Source: Patagioenas fasciata (lineage: Eukaryota > Chordata > Aves > Columbiformes > Columbidae). Taken from it: DNA of 64,000 nucleotides. Positions within the stretch are counted from its first letter, which is position 1. Each line of letters opens with the position of its first letter. This document shows, in pieces, positions 37,503 through 49,478 of the stretch. Made by a program: the position numbers and the translations under genes. Below the pieces are notes generated by a model that made no database searches, was not told where the DNA came from, and saw only the letters and a program-made list of their open reading frames with translations. The stretch spans positions 56,138,501 through 56,202,500 of the forward strand of contig NC_092520.1 in the NCBI RefSeq assembly GCF_037038585.1, given 5' to 3'.

Positions 37503-37507
37503 ATCCT

Positions 37508-40500
37508 GAATTTGTTAACAACTTTATGGACAGTTCTAATAAGACAATTATTTAGCAAGAAATATTAAAGAATAAACATCATCTCAATCCTTAACACTGG
37601 CTACACTTCCTAAAATACCATAACTAGGCATGGTTAGGAGGAATTCGTGTGATGGCAGAACTACATTGACGGTCTTAATGCAAAAACATGACAGTAAGGA
37701 AGGCCAGGAAATCACTGTTGTTCTACTGACATGCACTTAAAAGAGCTCTTGACCATGGAAAATAAATATACACTAGAACAGTTTGTAGAGTAGACAGGCT
37801 CTATTTCACACATTCACCTGTGCTTTGGTGTCAGGAGACCATCAACAGCTGTCAGAGGGCAGGGGCTATGGATTTCCCCATTTTTATATTGCTCCAGTTT
37901 ACATATTGCCACTGATACTACCAAAGAATTAGCAAATCCTGGGTTTGGAATGAAAATAGATAGTAGAGGCCCTGTTCCTGTTTCACACACGTACCCTAAT
38001 ATGTGGCCAGAGGCAACAATAGCTAGCAAAAATACTTCTAAAACAGTATATTGGTTTCTGCATAAGATAAAAATTCAATATTGACTGAGAAACTCCAACC
38101 TATCATAAGACATTGTGGCTAGCTGCAAGCTGCTGAAGTTTGAAATTAGATAGTTTAATAGAAGACATAAAAAGACTTGAGGAATGAGCAATAAAACTGA
38201 AGTCTCTAAATCCTAGGAAGCTGTCAAAAACCCAGCTGTACAGCACAGAGGGACTAGATGACTCGTGAGTCTCCTGTGAGAAGCTGCCAAGGCAGTCATG
38301 CTGGGAAAGCATGCTGTGGGCTGAGATATTTGCCTGGCAAGCCTTGCCCAGTTCAATTTTTTGTGGCAGGAAGTTTCTCTTCCTCTGAAATTTACTTCTG
38401 TTTTTCCCCCCTACTCTTTGGTAGAACACAGCAAAAGTATAAGCATAACAAAAAGACCAGTAGCACCTAAACAGCCCTGTGTTCTCCACCTAACTATAAA
38501 TAACTCCACATAACTGATGATACTGTATTTGTTTTTAGGGCTGAGCCTCCAGCACTTATTAGTTGAATTTTCAACATTGCTGTTCTCCACAGATGAGTCA
38601 AAATCAACCAAGTGTGAAGGCTAGAAAAACAGTGCAATGGTAAGGTGTTCAGCCTCACAAGTGAAGTGGCTGAGATCCTTCGGAGCAGTCATTCACTCTC
38701 AGTATCCAGCATCTCCTTCAGTTGACAGTCTCGCCTTTTCTGTTCCATCCTCCATGCTATATATACTGTCCCTCTATATTTCAGTTTTATACCTATTTCT
38801 TTGGTCCCTGTACACAACATCCCACTCTCGCTATTCAGCGAAAAAACGCTTTGCTGTTCACCTAACTCAGCACTCTACGAGACTCAACACCTGGTGTAAA
38901 ACTTCCCAGTGGGAGCATTCCTGTTACCTCTTTCTGACCTGTTGCCTTCTCATTCTAATCATCATCCTCATCATGAACCAGCAGTCGACAGCTTCTTTTT
39001 GAGAAGTACTGAACATAAGGAAATTGTTCCAGCCTTGGGATGAGTAAGAAGGGAGGCCCACATCTCCCTTCAACACAGATCACTTACATCTATTTTGTAC
39101 CACTGCACATCATCTTCCTGTTCTGAAGCACAATGTATCTTACACCCTTTTAGACATGTTAATCTTTTACTGTTCTTAACGGGAGGTGAAACCCTCAGTC
39201 CTCAGAGATAGCTCTTCGTTTTCCATCTAGATTATAATCAGTTCAGATCCACGATCCTCTGTCAATACTGTTCATTACCTTAAATGCCCACTCACTTGAC
39301 TCGACCCTGGCTTATTGGTTAGTCATAACCCTCCTCCACATTTGTGGTTAATCAGACAAATATTCCTAGTGTACTCTTGTAGATAAGCCTTGGTTTTTTC
39401 AAGTAATCCTCCTGGGTATATTTCTGTACAAGTTCCTCTTTCCCGGACATGTTTTATCAGGACTGGACACAGTAACGTCTCGCCGTCACCCAGAAGCTTG
39501 ACTGTGTGCACACCAGTCACATTTGGTTTTGCCCAACCACATGAAATTGTCAGCTTTATTTCATAGCTGACTAATAAACCCAGGTATTTTCCCATTAGTC
39601 TTCTGGAGTGTTCCTGGATTTATATGACAAATACTTATTAACCCATGCATGCAGCATCTTGCATTTTGTGCTATTGCGTGCTATTGTAGGCTCATTTCTA
39701 TTGCTTGAAGGTCTCAAGTCACCAAAATAAATGAGATTATTCATTGAAATTATTACTCATTTCTCACTAGACTGACCAAGCTGCAACATTTACAAATTGA
39801 TTCTGACAGTCCTGTAAAAAAATTCCATGTACCTCTTTGGTATTGAATATATTTGTATCACACAGATGTGTGGGGTTTGGGCTTTGCTTTGGTGGTTTTT
39901 AACTACATGGGCATTGTAAGAAGCCAGCAAATAATGGTCTTTCTTCTAGACAGACCAAAGCTATGAGCATCTACTAAGATAAATTTTTTTTGAAGCTCTG
40001 CAGTTCAAATAAAACCTCAAAACCAATACGCAGAGGAAAAGTCAAACTATAGCAGCAGAAGGCCCCAAGCAAAACACTAGAAGGCTTAAAGCACTGTATG
40101 TGGTAAGCATTTAACCAAAAGATCCAGATAAGGGACAAATGTGCTCCAAAATGCCAGAAAAATAAATGCCACTGAAAAATTCCTAGTTAGGTTTAGGAAA
40201 TGCAAAAACAGGTCAACAAGTAAGCAGAACTCGACTTGCCTGCAAAGCAGGCTGACAGTGTAGGTCTTACCAAAGATGAAGACATGACAACGTAAGTGGA
40301 AGAACACCACAACAAGAAATGCAGCTCCAGAAGTGAGCTCTTTTTCTGACAGCTTTCAGAAAGTATCTGAACAGCAGACTAATGGCTCTGGCTGAACCTT
40401 AAGCTTCTAATGGAAATTTTCTCACTATAACAAAACATTCAAATCAAGGATGTTTGAGGGGAAAAAAAAAAAAAAAAGGGTGGTGGGGGAGGTTAAGGTC

Positions 40501-40880
40501 TTTCTCATAGTAGAAAGACAAGCATACAAATGTTAGCATCTTTCCAGAATGATACTGTCTCCGATGAGTTCTTTACATCTCCTTCATTTTCATTACTATT
40601 TACATGGGAGTATTTTTCCTAGACTGTATCATCATCTTTCCTGGTCTTCAGCCTCAGTCAGAAGGGGATGAGCAGGCAGGCATTCATTGGAACAAACACC
40701 TAACGGCATATCTTGCAATTACAGGCCAGCGCGACAATCACGTTGCATTCAAAGGGAACACTCACAGGATCAGTGCGTTAGATTTTATGAATCCCATTTA
40801 ATTTTGTCTACAGAAGAGGGATTAACACGGTGGCACTGGGTCCTCCATAGACACCTTGAGCCTCCGGAGAACCGCCAGGT
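37508..40880. other. Intergenic DNA upstream of the RAP2A CpG island
   Basis: No gene, repeat family or RNA gene is recognised. An A-run lies at 40461-40478. The open frames here (for example 38103-38489 minus and 38637-39002 plus) have no recognised domain. Confidence 0.7.
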
Positions 40881-41249
40881 TTAAAACAGCAAAAACTTAT
40901 CCCGTCAGAGCCCCCTCCGCCAGCACACCGGAAAGCGGAACCGGGCAGCTGGCACGGGGATTTCCCCTCGGGCAGCTCGGAAAGGCCTTTCCCCCCTCCC
41001 CGACTCCCGCCCACCTACCGAGACGGAGGGCAGCGCAGGGGCCGCCGCCTCACCCAACCGCCCTCCACCGCCCCGGTGCCACGCCAGCTCCCCCCCCGGC
41101 CTACAGGCCGCTTCCGGGGCCCGGGGCGAGGGCGCCTCCCCGCCCTCCTGCCGCTTTCCAGCACCGACCCGGGCACCACCGCCGCCGCGCGCCCCTGAGG
41201 GCCACTTCCGCCCGCCGAGTCCCGCTCGCCCCTCCCTCCCGCCCACGCT

Positions 41250-41640
41250 TCCTCCCATTGGCTCATCCCGCCCGGCGCGTGACTGCTACGCGGCTGCTGG
41301 TTGGCCCTCCGGGGCCCGTGGTTAGGGGCGGGAGCGGGCCGCTGTCTCCACGGCGACAGCGCGGGCTGAGGGGCGGAAGGAGACGGAGCGACCGCGACCA
41401 CGCCCCCGCCGAGCGGCTACTGCCGTCGGCGTCACGTGCGATTGCCGCGCCGGCCGATTGGCCGGCGCCCTGTCGGCGGGGGAGCGGGAGGGGCAACGCG
41501 GGGAGGCGCCACGTGACGAGGCACCGCCCGCCCTCCTCCCCGCTCTTTCTTCCTCCCCAGCGCCCGCCCTCCCCGCCCCTCCGCGCGTGCCGGCCGGTTG
41601 GCTGTTGCTGTGGCGACAGGGGAAGGAGGGGGCGGGGCCC
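41250..41640 (+). promoter_or_regulatory. RAP2A: RAP2A proximal promoter with CCAAT, E-box and GC-box motifs
   Basis: Inverted CCAAT boxes occur as ATTGG in CCCATTGGCT (41254-41263) and CCGATTGGCC (41454-41463), with GGTTGGC variants near 41299 and 41596. Two CACGTG E-boxes lie 77 bp apart, in GTCACGTGCG (41431-41440) and CCACGTGACG (41509-41518). A GC box GGGGGCGGGGCC lies at about 41628-41639. No TATA box was seen. These fit NF-Y, USF/MYC/TFE-type and SP1 factors; occupancy is inferred. Confidence 0.6.
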
Positions 41641-41792
41641 GCGCCCCACCTCAGCCGCGCCGCAGCCCGTGAGCGCGGCCCCGCCGCCGGCAGCGCCGCC
41701 CAGGAGCCGCCGCGGCCGGGCGCATCCGCCGGGCGGGCGGGTGCGAGCGGAGCGGAGCGGGGGCGGCGGCAGCGGGCAGGGCGGGGCGGCCC

Positions 41793-41807
41793 ATGGCGGG
41801 GGGGTGA
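41793..41807 (+). other. Short upstream ORF (M-A-G-G-stop) before RAP2A
   Basis: ATGGCGGGGGGGTGA lies 55 nt before the RAP2A start codon, in a different frame. G at +4 but C at -3 gives a middling start context. If the transcript includes it, it could lower translation or allow reinitiation at RAP2A. Confidence 0.45.
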
Positions 41808-41862
41808 GGAGGGGCCGTCGGCAGGTGCGGGTCGGGCGGTCCGCGCTGGCGGCGGCGGGAGG

Positions 41863-42176
41863 ATGCGCGAGTACAAGGTGGTGGTGCTGGGCTCGGGCGG
41901 GGTGGGGAAGTCGGCGCTCACGGTGCAGTTCGTGACCGGCACCTTCATCGAGAAGTACGACCCCACCATCGAGGACTTCTACCGCAAGGAGATCGAGGTG
42001 GACGCCTCCCCCTCCGTCCTGGAGATCCTGGACACGGCGGGCACCGAGCAGTTCGCCTCTATGCGGGACCTCTACATCAAGAACGGGCAGGGCTTCATCC
42101 TGGTCTACAGCCTGGTCAACCAGCAGAGCTTCCAGGACATCCGACCCATGCGCGACCAGATCATCCGCGTCAAGAG
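41863..42176 (+). CDS. RAP2A: RAP2A exon 1, N-terminal 104 residues plus 2 nt, Ras-family GTPase
   Basis: The frame encodes [20 protein letters not shown] onward, a Rap2 small GTPase. Visible are the P-loop GSGGVGKS (10-17), switch [10 protein letters not shown] (32-40) with T35 and the Rap2-specific F39, and the G3 motif DTAG (57-60) followed by T61, the Rap replacement of Ras Q61. T27 (TGTF) fits RAP2A; RAP2B has S27 and is intronless. The exon ends at AG|GTGACT, splitting codon 105 (Arg) in phase 2. The NKxD, SAK and C-terminal lipidation motifs belong to exon 2, outside the window. RAP2A cycles between GDP and GTP at membranes and acts through effectors such as TNIK and MINK1 on cytoskeleton and JNK signalling (family knowledge). 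ATG at 41863 has A at -3. The frame stays open upstream to 41458, but the conserved start is chosen. Confidence 0.96.
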
Positions 42177-44597
42177 GTGACTTGCCCGGCGGCCGCCGCT
42201 CCTCCGACGGCCGCGCCCGACGCCCACCTGCGGCCCGGCCCGCCTGGGGCCTACGGGCCAGCCCGTTCCCCCCTTCCGTCCCCTCCTCCCCCGCGCCGGG
42301 CCGCCCCGCAGTGCCCGGATCTCCGGCCCTGGGGCTGCCCACGCCCTGCCCGCTGCCCGCCTAGGTGCCTGCCCCGCGGCTTCCTTCCCTCGCGCGCCTT
42401 CCGCCTTCCCTCCTTCCTCGGTGGCGCCCCGGGGCGGCAGGACACCTCCGTGTGCGCCCCCGCCGGTGCCTCGCCCACAGCCCCGGGCTCCCTCGGGCGG
42501 GGGCCGGCCGCCAGCCGCAGGGGTGGCGGAGCGGGGGCAGGGGGCTCCGGTTTCCGCCGCTTGCCCTTCCCCCCCTTCCCCCCCTTCCCTCCAGCTTGCG
42601 TTTACAACGCGGTAATTTTGGGGTGCTCCCGCGTGAAATATGGCAGGCAGGCGGTGGGCTGTGCCAGGGCTGCAACTGGGGACTGGAAAAGTGGTTCGCC
42701 CCAATATTGCATCGGGTCAGTCCTCCAGTGTACTTTCTTAGTGGACCTCCGGTAGGTGGTTTGCAAGGGAAGCACCTGGGTGTCTTCATGCAGCACACAC
42801 ATCTTCAAAGGCAGATAGAGATCCACCTTTTCGGATACCTGCATAGGTATTTCTGTGAACTTCTCTCTCGTCTTAAAAGTGCAGGACGCAAAGCCTCTTT
42901 CTTGATAAAGAGATGACAGCTGGGAGCATTAGGCCTTACCTATGTTGGTGTTTCTCTTAAATTTCCCATGGTTGCATTGCCAGCCACTCTATTAGGAGTG
43001 AACCCACAGTGGTGAAACACCAGTGCCTACTGCCAGTTTGTTTTTATGACCACCACCTTGTTTAGATATGCGTCAATCAGTTAGATTGTCAGCAGCTGAA
43101 ATTAATCCAGTCTCACCAAAATAGGGGTAGATGCACCATTTGAAATCATAGCAACCGTTTGAACCGTAGAGTGGATGAGAAAATGCCGCTGGCCAGATCA
43201 TTACAGAGAGAGATCTGTTATTGCCCGTGGAGAGGGGTTGTAATTATGTCGCAGAACTGGTTGCAGCTTTGGCTTGGACATCTGAAAGGAGAACACTTGT
43301 AAGTAACTTAGTTGGACTACAGCGGTTGGATTTGCATCTTAATGTAAAGTGGAGCATAAAAGGTGCCAATGGCTAATCATATGGTTGGGTATGGTCTGTT
43401 CACAGAAATTACCATTCCAGACCAAGGCCTGGGGAAGATGTATTTTGAAATTGGGGAGGAGGGTGAGTAGGGGAAAGGGGAGGGAGGAGACAAAGGGCTG
43501 ATATTTTTAGAGGCTTGCAACTTTCTCATAGTGGGTGTTTCTTAATGTGTCCTGACTTTTTCACTAGAGAGCTCTAAAGACCGAAGTAATGAAGTTATTT
43601 TGAATTTATTATGGGAAATGCATTTTCCATATCCTTGCAATCCTTATCACTCACCTTATAAAGAACATTTTTTTCTTTAAATAGTTAGGGTAGACTTTAT
43701 GAATTAATAAATGCTTTTGGTTTTCCTGTATTTAATCAGTGATATAAATTCATGTAGTCTCTGAATGCCTAGCTGTGGCTTTTGCAGGTTGCATTGTGCT
43801 TTGCAATGGAGCATCTTCATTCAGACCCCAGCTCACAAGCTGTAGATAGGTGAAACAGAATAGAAAGCAACTTGTACTTCCATAGTCAGATTGACTCACT
43901 GCTGCTGAGAGTGGGTCTCGATGCTGCTCGTTTTTCTTCTGCCATTTCTTTTACTGCAAGACTTCAACTTTTGGCTTTTGTGAAAGACATACAAGCAATA
44001 TTTTAATCCTAAATTTTACTGATGCAAAATAATCTAAAAACAGCTGAAATCCTGAAAATTTTAATTAAGTTGTAGTTTAAAGGGATATGCTGTTGACTTG
44101 CAGTATTAAAGAGATGTAGTTTCAGAAAGCGTACTAGATCTTTCCTTGTCAACTTAGCTCATATTTGTGGGTGTTGTTGTTGTTATGTTTTGGAACTTGA
44201 CATAAGTTCACAGGCAGTCTAAGAGCTAATGTGCTGTTGACTTAAGCTTGCATCCTTTTTACCAGTTAAACTGGAGGAATGCATATTTACAGATATAATG
44301 TGTATCTGTATAAGAAGTTCTAAATTGCAATTTACAGTTACACAAATGCATTCAATCCATGTTGAGAGACAAATAATCATAGTCCTATTTACTTAGGGAT
44401 TTTGGATGAGAAGTAGCTAAGAACAACAACTACATACTTGTATTGATACAAAACCATTATCTAAAAATCTCTGAACTTTAATTGTACCTGAAAACCAATT
44501 GACCAGGTCTGTAGCTGGTAGATATGTCTGCATTGTACGTGTTGTCCTTGCTAATTTTTTTTTTTTAATGAAGGAATGCCTGTGTTATTACATAATT

Positions 44598-44621
44598 AGA
44601 GAGTAATTTTAATTACTCTCT
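44598..44621. repeat. Perfect 24-bp palindrome
   Basis: AGAGAGTAATT, then TT, then AATTACTCTCT: an 11-bp perfect inverted repeat with a 2-base centre, containing TAATT homeodomain-like cores on both arms. Confidence 0.9.
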
Positions 44622-46597
44622 CAGGAAGTAGAAAAGCCACGTGAAATTCCTTCTTTAGGTTAAGAGATGGATGCTTGAGTCTTCTACTTCCCTGGTCTAA
44701 CCACCACATACCAGGCCAAGCTAATCTGAGGGAGTCCTTCACTCCACCTGATGAAGTTGAGTTACTTTGTAGGAATGAATGACATGTTCATGGATGAAAG
44801 AGAGGAAACAAGTGGACCTTTACTGCACTCTGAAGCTTAGTGGTTGGGAGAGGTTGAGATCACTCTTGCCAGTATAGTTTCTGTTCTTATTAAATTACTA
44901 CTTAATATTTGAAAATGCATAAATAGACTTAGGAGTGGGACTGAAATCTGGGTCTCCCAGTCTGCAGAGAAGTCTGTTAATGGTGAAACTATGAAGTCAA
45001 CCTTCCTTGTGCAGTGTGGGAGCCTGGCATCCCTTTCAGACATGGTGCTGAGCTTTAACCAGAGTGGAGGATGCCTTCATAGTTTTTAAACAGGTAATTG
45101 AAGTTCTTTATTGGGAAATGGTTTAAATGTAAAGCATAGTTTTTGTTTCAAGGTAAATAAACCATTTTTGTCTAGATCTTTCTAAGAATGAGTCAAGGTG
45201 CTTTACCCAGTAAGGGAGCCCTGTCAGTTCAAAGTGGTTGGGTGCACCCCCAGCAGCTCTGCCTAGAGGAGAAGAAGGAAGAGGTTTCACAAATACTCGT
45301 AGTCTGGGCCAGAGTTCCTGCTGCCAGCATTGGATGAAGGATCTCAGTGGTACAAAGTCACAGCTGCTGGTCCTCCTCCAGATGCTGCATCTCAGAACAA
45401 CTTCTATCCAAGCAGCATCTTGGCTAAAGCTTTTGTTGTACCAAGCAATCACGTCTGCAATCAGCTCTTCTTGCAGTGTCTGCAACCAGCCCCACTTATC
45501 TGGAACTAGTGCTTTAGTATCAGTACTTGGGGGGCAGGAACCTGCTGGCAGGGGCTGTGTCCTAAGAGAATGAAGCTGTGGATGCCTTGTTTTGCTGGGT
45601 GAGGAGTGTAATCAGAAGGTAGGAGGACAGAGGGGTTATGTATAGGGTTAGTCTCTGGTTTAGGAACTTGAGAGTGTCTCTGTGCTTGTTTGAAGCTGTT
45701 ATCACTGATGATGATAGCTCAGTAAACAGTTTGGGAGCTCCTATTCACTGTACAACTGGCTGCTTATCTGAAATGTGTCATTCCAACCCCATGATCTTAG
45801 TGTTTCAGGCACCTAGTACTGGTTTCTGGATCCCACTAGTGCCAAATATGTCCATTAAGCCTTATTTCTTCCGATTCTTGCAACTGCTGGGGGTTTGTAC
45901 TGTTAGGAAGATGGAGTGTACGTAAGCGTAATAGTTTTATGTGGTAGCTTTGAAGGATAGTTGCTACTTTCTGTATACAAGAAGGATAAAGGGATCCAAG
46001 TGTCACGTTACTGCCTTCTGGTAAGATATTACACAAAATGTTACCTGAGCATTTGTAGGTACTGCAACTCCAGGACCTTCTCTCGCTCCAGAATGGTTTG
46101 GCGAGCTCGACAGCAAAGAACTGTTGTTTATGCTGCAGATAGAACTCACTCTAGTTTCAAAATGAACTGTTTTCTGGAGAAACCTTTTATTTGTGAGAGC
46201 AAGGCTAAGCTGGCTGAGTGGGTCCATGCCAGTGAAGGTCTGTGGTGAAGTAAGAACAGAAGCTGTCAAATGAAAACAGATTGGAAGGGATACACTCCAG
46301 TTAAATATCAAGGTTTAGAAATAACTTGTCAGTATGCAGATTAAGAAATGTAATTTGTTTTATGGAAAAATTAGTTGGGTAACTCCTAACATTGTTGTGT
46401 TTGTCTTTTGTGTGATTAGAAAGCTTTCTGAAGACAATATGCTGATTTTTACATCATACTGGATTTTAATATTGGTTATGATTTTGCAAATATTTTTCTC
46501 CCACAAAGGTATATTTAAACCTCATTGGGTATGTATTCTAGGTGCTTATGTAGTCTTTATTAATATAATTTCTTAATCTGTCATGCAGGCTTTGAGA

Positions 46598-46625
46598 TAT
46601 CTATATATATATGTATATATATATT
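46598..46625. repeat. (TA)n microsatellite with TGTA interruption
   Basis: Alternating TA broken once by ATGTATATAT, in RAP2A intron 1. Confidence 0.9.
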
Positions 46626-49442
46626 AGAATCCCATGAAATAGAAAAGCATTATTTTTATTCAGAAAACCAAAGTACAGAAATAAAAAAGAACTCACAAAG
46701 TAAGTTCAGAATTCTTCACTGGCCGTAGTTTCTATAAATGTTTGGCCAGTGCTTTAAAAGCAGGACTGTTGTGTTCATATTTTGGAGAATCTAACAGATT
46801 CTATTAAAAATAGGACTTTTTGAGAAATACTTTTTTTCCAAGTAGTGAGGGGAAAAAAAAAAGCTTTTCCTTAATCCATTGCTGTTTCTCTATGAAGCAA
46901 AGACTGATTCAGATTGGCCGAACATGCTGACTAAAGGATATAGGTATATTGCTATGAAATATCACAGTGTGTCTCTGTTCCTTGTGGTGGTGTATATCAT
47001 GAGGATCAAAGTCTGTCTCCTAGTCTAGGGATTCTGTGTGGTAATTTACAACATACAAGAGAGGTAATTATTGAAATGTATTAATTGTGAAATCAGCATC
47101 TTGAGTCAATGTTAATTGATATATTTAGTGACTTAGTGGTGATTAAGTCTGAAAAACTGTACTTGAAATTACAAATTACTCAAACATCTAGTTTGAAAAT
47201 GTTGCTTTCCAAGTACTGTGGAAACTAAGTATGGCTTTTATTCAAAGATTGTTTAGCACACTGGGATCCAGATCCTCATTAAAACTAGATAATATGGTAA
47301 TACAGATGACTTTGAATAAGTATAGAGTTTTGAGGAGCTGAAATAGTTTAGTTAGTTTTTCAACTCTTCACTGTATTAAGTACTTATTTAAGTACTTAAA
47401 TTTATCAGTTTTCTGAAATTCTATGTATTTCTCGTAGTTTTTTATTAAAAATAAAATTTGAGAACCACTTAGATGATTCTTCATAAACACTGCTATTAGA
47501 CATTCAACCACTAATACAGCTCCAACTTTCCAGGAAGAATTATCTAAATACTTGGTAGAAGTGACACTTTGAAAGTCCTATTCCTTCTGAAGTACTGTAT
47601 GCAAAAGCTTGACAAATGTCCAGGGAATTTCATAGGTGCTAGCCGTGTAGAAATAAGAACAGACTGAAATCCTGAATTCTTTTTTAGCAAGAGTGTTGTT
47701 TTCTTTCAATAAACTCAGTGCAGTGATTTGATTAAAATACTCATTTATACATGAAAAAGGCAGGGCAGGTAATAAGCATGGCCCCCATCCAAGCCCGACC
47801 AAGCTCCCAGCCACTCTTGTGCACCCATCAGATGAAACTGAGCACTTTATTGCAAGAACAAATTAATAGATTTTAAATCCTGTCAAACACTTGTACGTAT
47901 TTCAGAGAAAACATAGGAAGCTGAATGGAATTCTCATGTGTCAAAATATTTAAGTACAACAAAAGAGCTATACTGGCCTTTTTTTGTTTTTTTGGAGGGT
48001 ACACTTATGAATAACTGTTTCTCAGGTGAGAACCTTATCAATTTATAAGAAGAAAATGCAAATACTTTAAGCATCCGTACAGATATAGAGAAGTGGTAAA
48101 CGCAATAAGTCAGTTATATCAAATTGACTCTGTATATAGCACTAGAGCCTTCAGCTGTATGGCCATCTACTGTGTCTTATTGGGGAACTGACACTTAGAC
48201 CATCCCCGAGAAAGTGTCTATAATAGAAAAAGTGTAAGTTTAGAGGATACAGGACATTACTGTGAAATGTATTTAAACTCAGATTTTTAGTTTCTCTTTG
48301 TGCTCTTGTACTTTTGAAATAAATTTACAGTGCTTCTTTCTGGCTCTATAGAGTTTAGAATTTTTTTTTTTTTTCAGTGAATCTACCTTTGTTTTAATTT
48401 GAAATTAACAAACTAATTCTGTCAGGCAAAATTATAGGTTTCTTCATTTAACTGGGGAATTCATACAGAGACAATCCTCTAAAAAATGTCTCTGACAGTG
48501 TGTAATTTTTAGCTATAGAAGATTATTTTAAAGTTGCTTGGCTTAGCCTGAAACTCTGATATTTCATGGTGTTCATGCATCTTTGGAAAATATTACATTT
48601 AATGTTTTCCTGTAAAAGCCTTTGAATTAAATACCGTACCAGAAGAGTTCTTTTAACTTTTTTTTGAGTTCTCTTTTTTTTTTTTTTTATCCTCACTTTC
48701 TTGATAATCTAAAATATTTATGCTACTTTCAGTTACTTTCTGTGGAAACCATGAAAATTTGAGACAATGCTTATAACCAGTCTTCTAATGTAGTGGTTTT
48801 GTTTTCTTCTGCTTCCCCCCTGCCTCCCTCCAGTTCATTGTATAGGTATTTCTTTCCAAAATTTATTTATTTTCCTTTGTAAGGTAAAGTGATATGATAG
48901 TTTCCATATGTGGGCACTGAAAACAAATCTTTTTATCCCCTCCTGCTTTTTAGGTGTTCTTTGGACTTTTATTGAAAAAGCCAGGTAGGCAAGCTCCTTT
49001 TGTATGTGTGTTTAGCTTAGATTGTGCTTGTTTAGAGTGTAGCATATCTTTTTTTTTTTTTTAATGATACCTGCATCACTTAGCATCATCTTCTCTTTTC
49101 AGATCTAAATTGCTGCTATAGCTCATGTTTTTGTAGAAGCGTGTGAATAAATACAGATAGCTACAATTGTCAAATAGTAGAATAGTATGGGGCAAGACTT
49201 CTTAAATTCATTTTCAGTTGTATAGTATTGCTTGATCATGTGTGTGTGTTGTAAAAACGCTATTTAATGTGTTAAAGACCAAATATAATGGTGACTTTAA
49301 TGGCTTCATAGTTTAGTACAATAATATAACATTAATGCTTGGGGTGGAATGTTTTCTGTCTTGCTATTCATTAAGCTGTTTTGACACAGATTTTTGCAAT
49401 GAATATTTGGAAAATTTTGTCAAAAAAAATCATTGCTCATTA

Positions 49443-49478
49443 GAATTTCTGTTTTGCCTTTGAATTTCTGTTTTGCCT
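49443..49478. repeat. 19-bp tandem duplication
   Basis: GAATTTCTGTTTTGCCT occurs twice, starting at 49443 and 49462, with a 2-base spacer. A small local duplication. Confidence 0.9.

Larger units (their letters stand above)
40880..42600. promoter_or_regulatory. RAP2A: CpG island spanning the RAP2A promoter and exon 1
   Basis: About 1.7 kb of very GC-rich, CpG-dense sequence, in sharp contrast to AT-rich flanks on both sides, centred on the RAP2A start codon. It is typical of a broadly expressed, TATA-less CpG-island promoter. Very long open frames on both strands here are a by-product of GC richness. Confidence 0.9.

Noticed and set aside
39380-39620. Possible ancient CR1/L3-like piece (AGGACTGGACACAGTA resembles antisense CR1)
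   Set aside because: Only about 16 bases match; flanking sequence does not continue the homology.
40856-41935. 359-codon + strand open frame over the CpG island
   Set aside because: Pro/Arg/Ala-rich with no domain; it overlaps RAP2A in another frame and is explained by GC-rich sequence lacking stop codons.
41263-42342. 359-codon minus-strand open frame (and neighbouring minus-strand frames to 42,798)
   Set aside because: Antisense shadow of RAP2A exon 1 and the CpG island; low-complexity Arg/Gly/Pro composition with no recognised family.
42560-42600. Pyrimidine tract ending CCCTCCAG as an alternative RAP2A exon acceptor
   Set aside because: Common composition in a CpG island; no conserved coding sequence follows and no nearby donor stands out.
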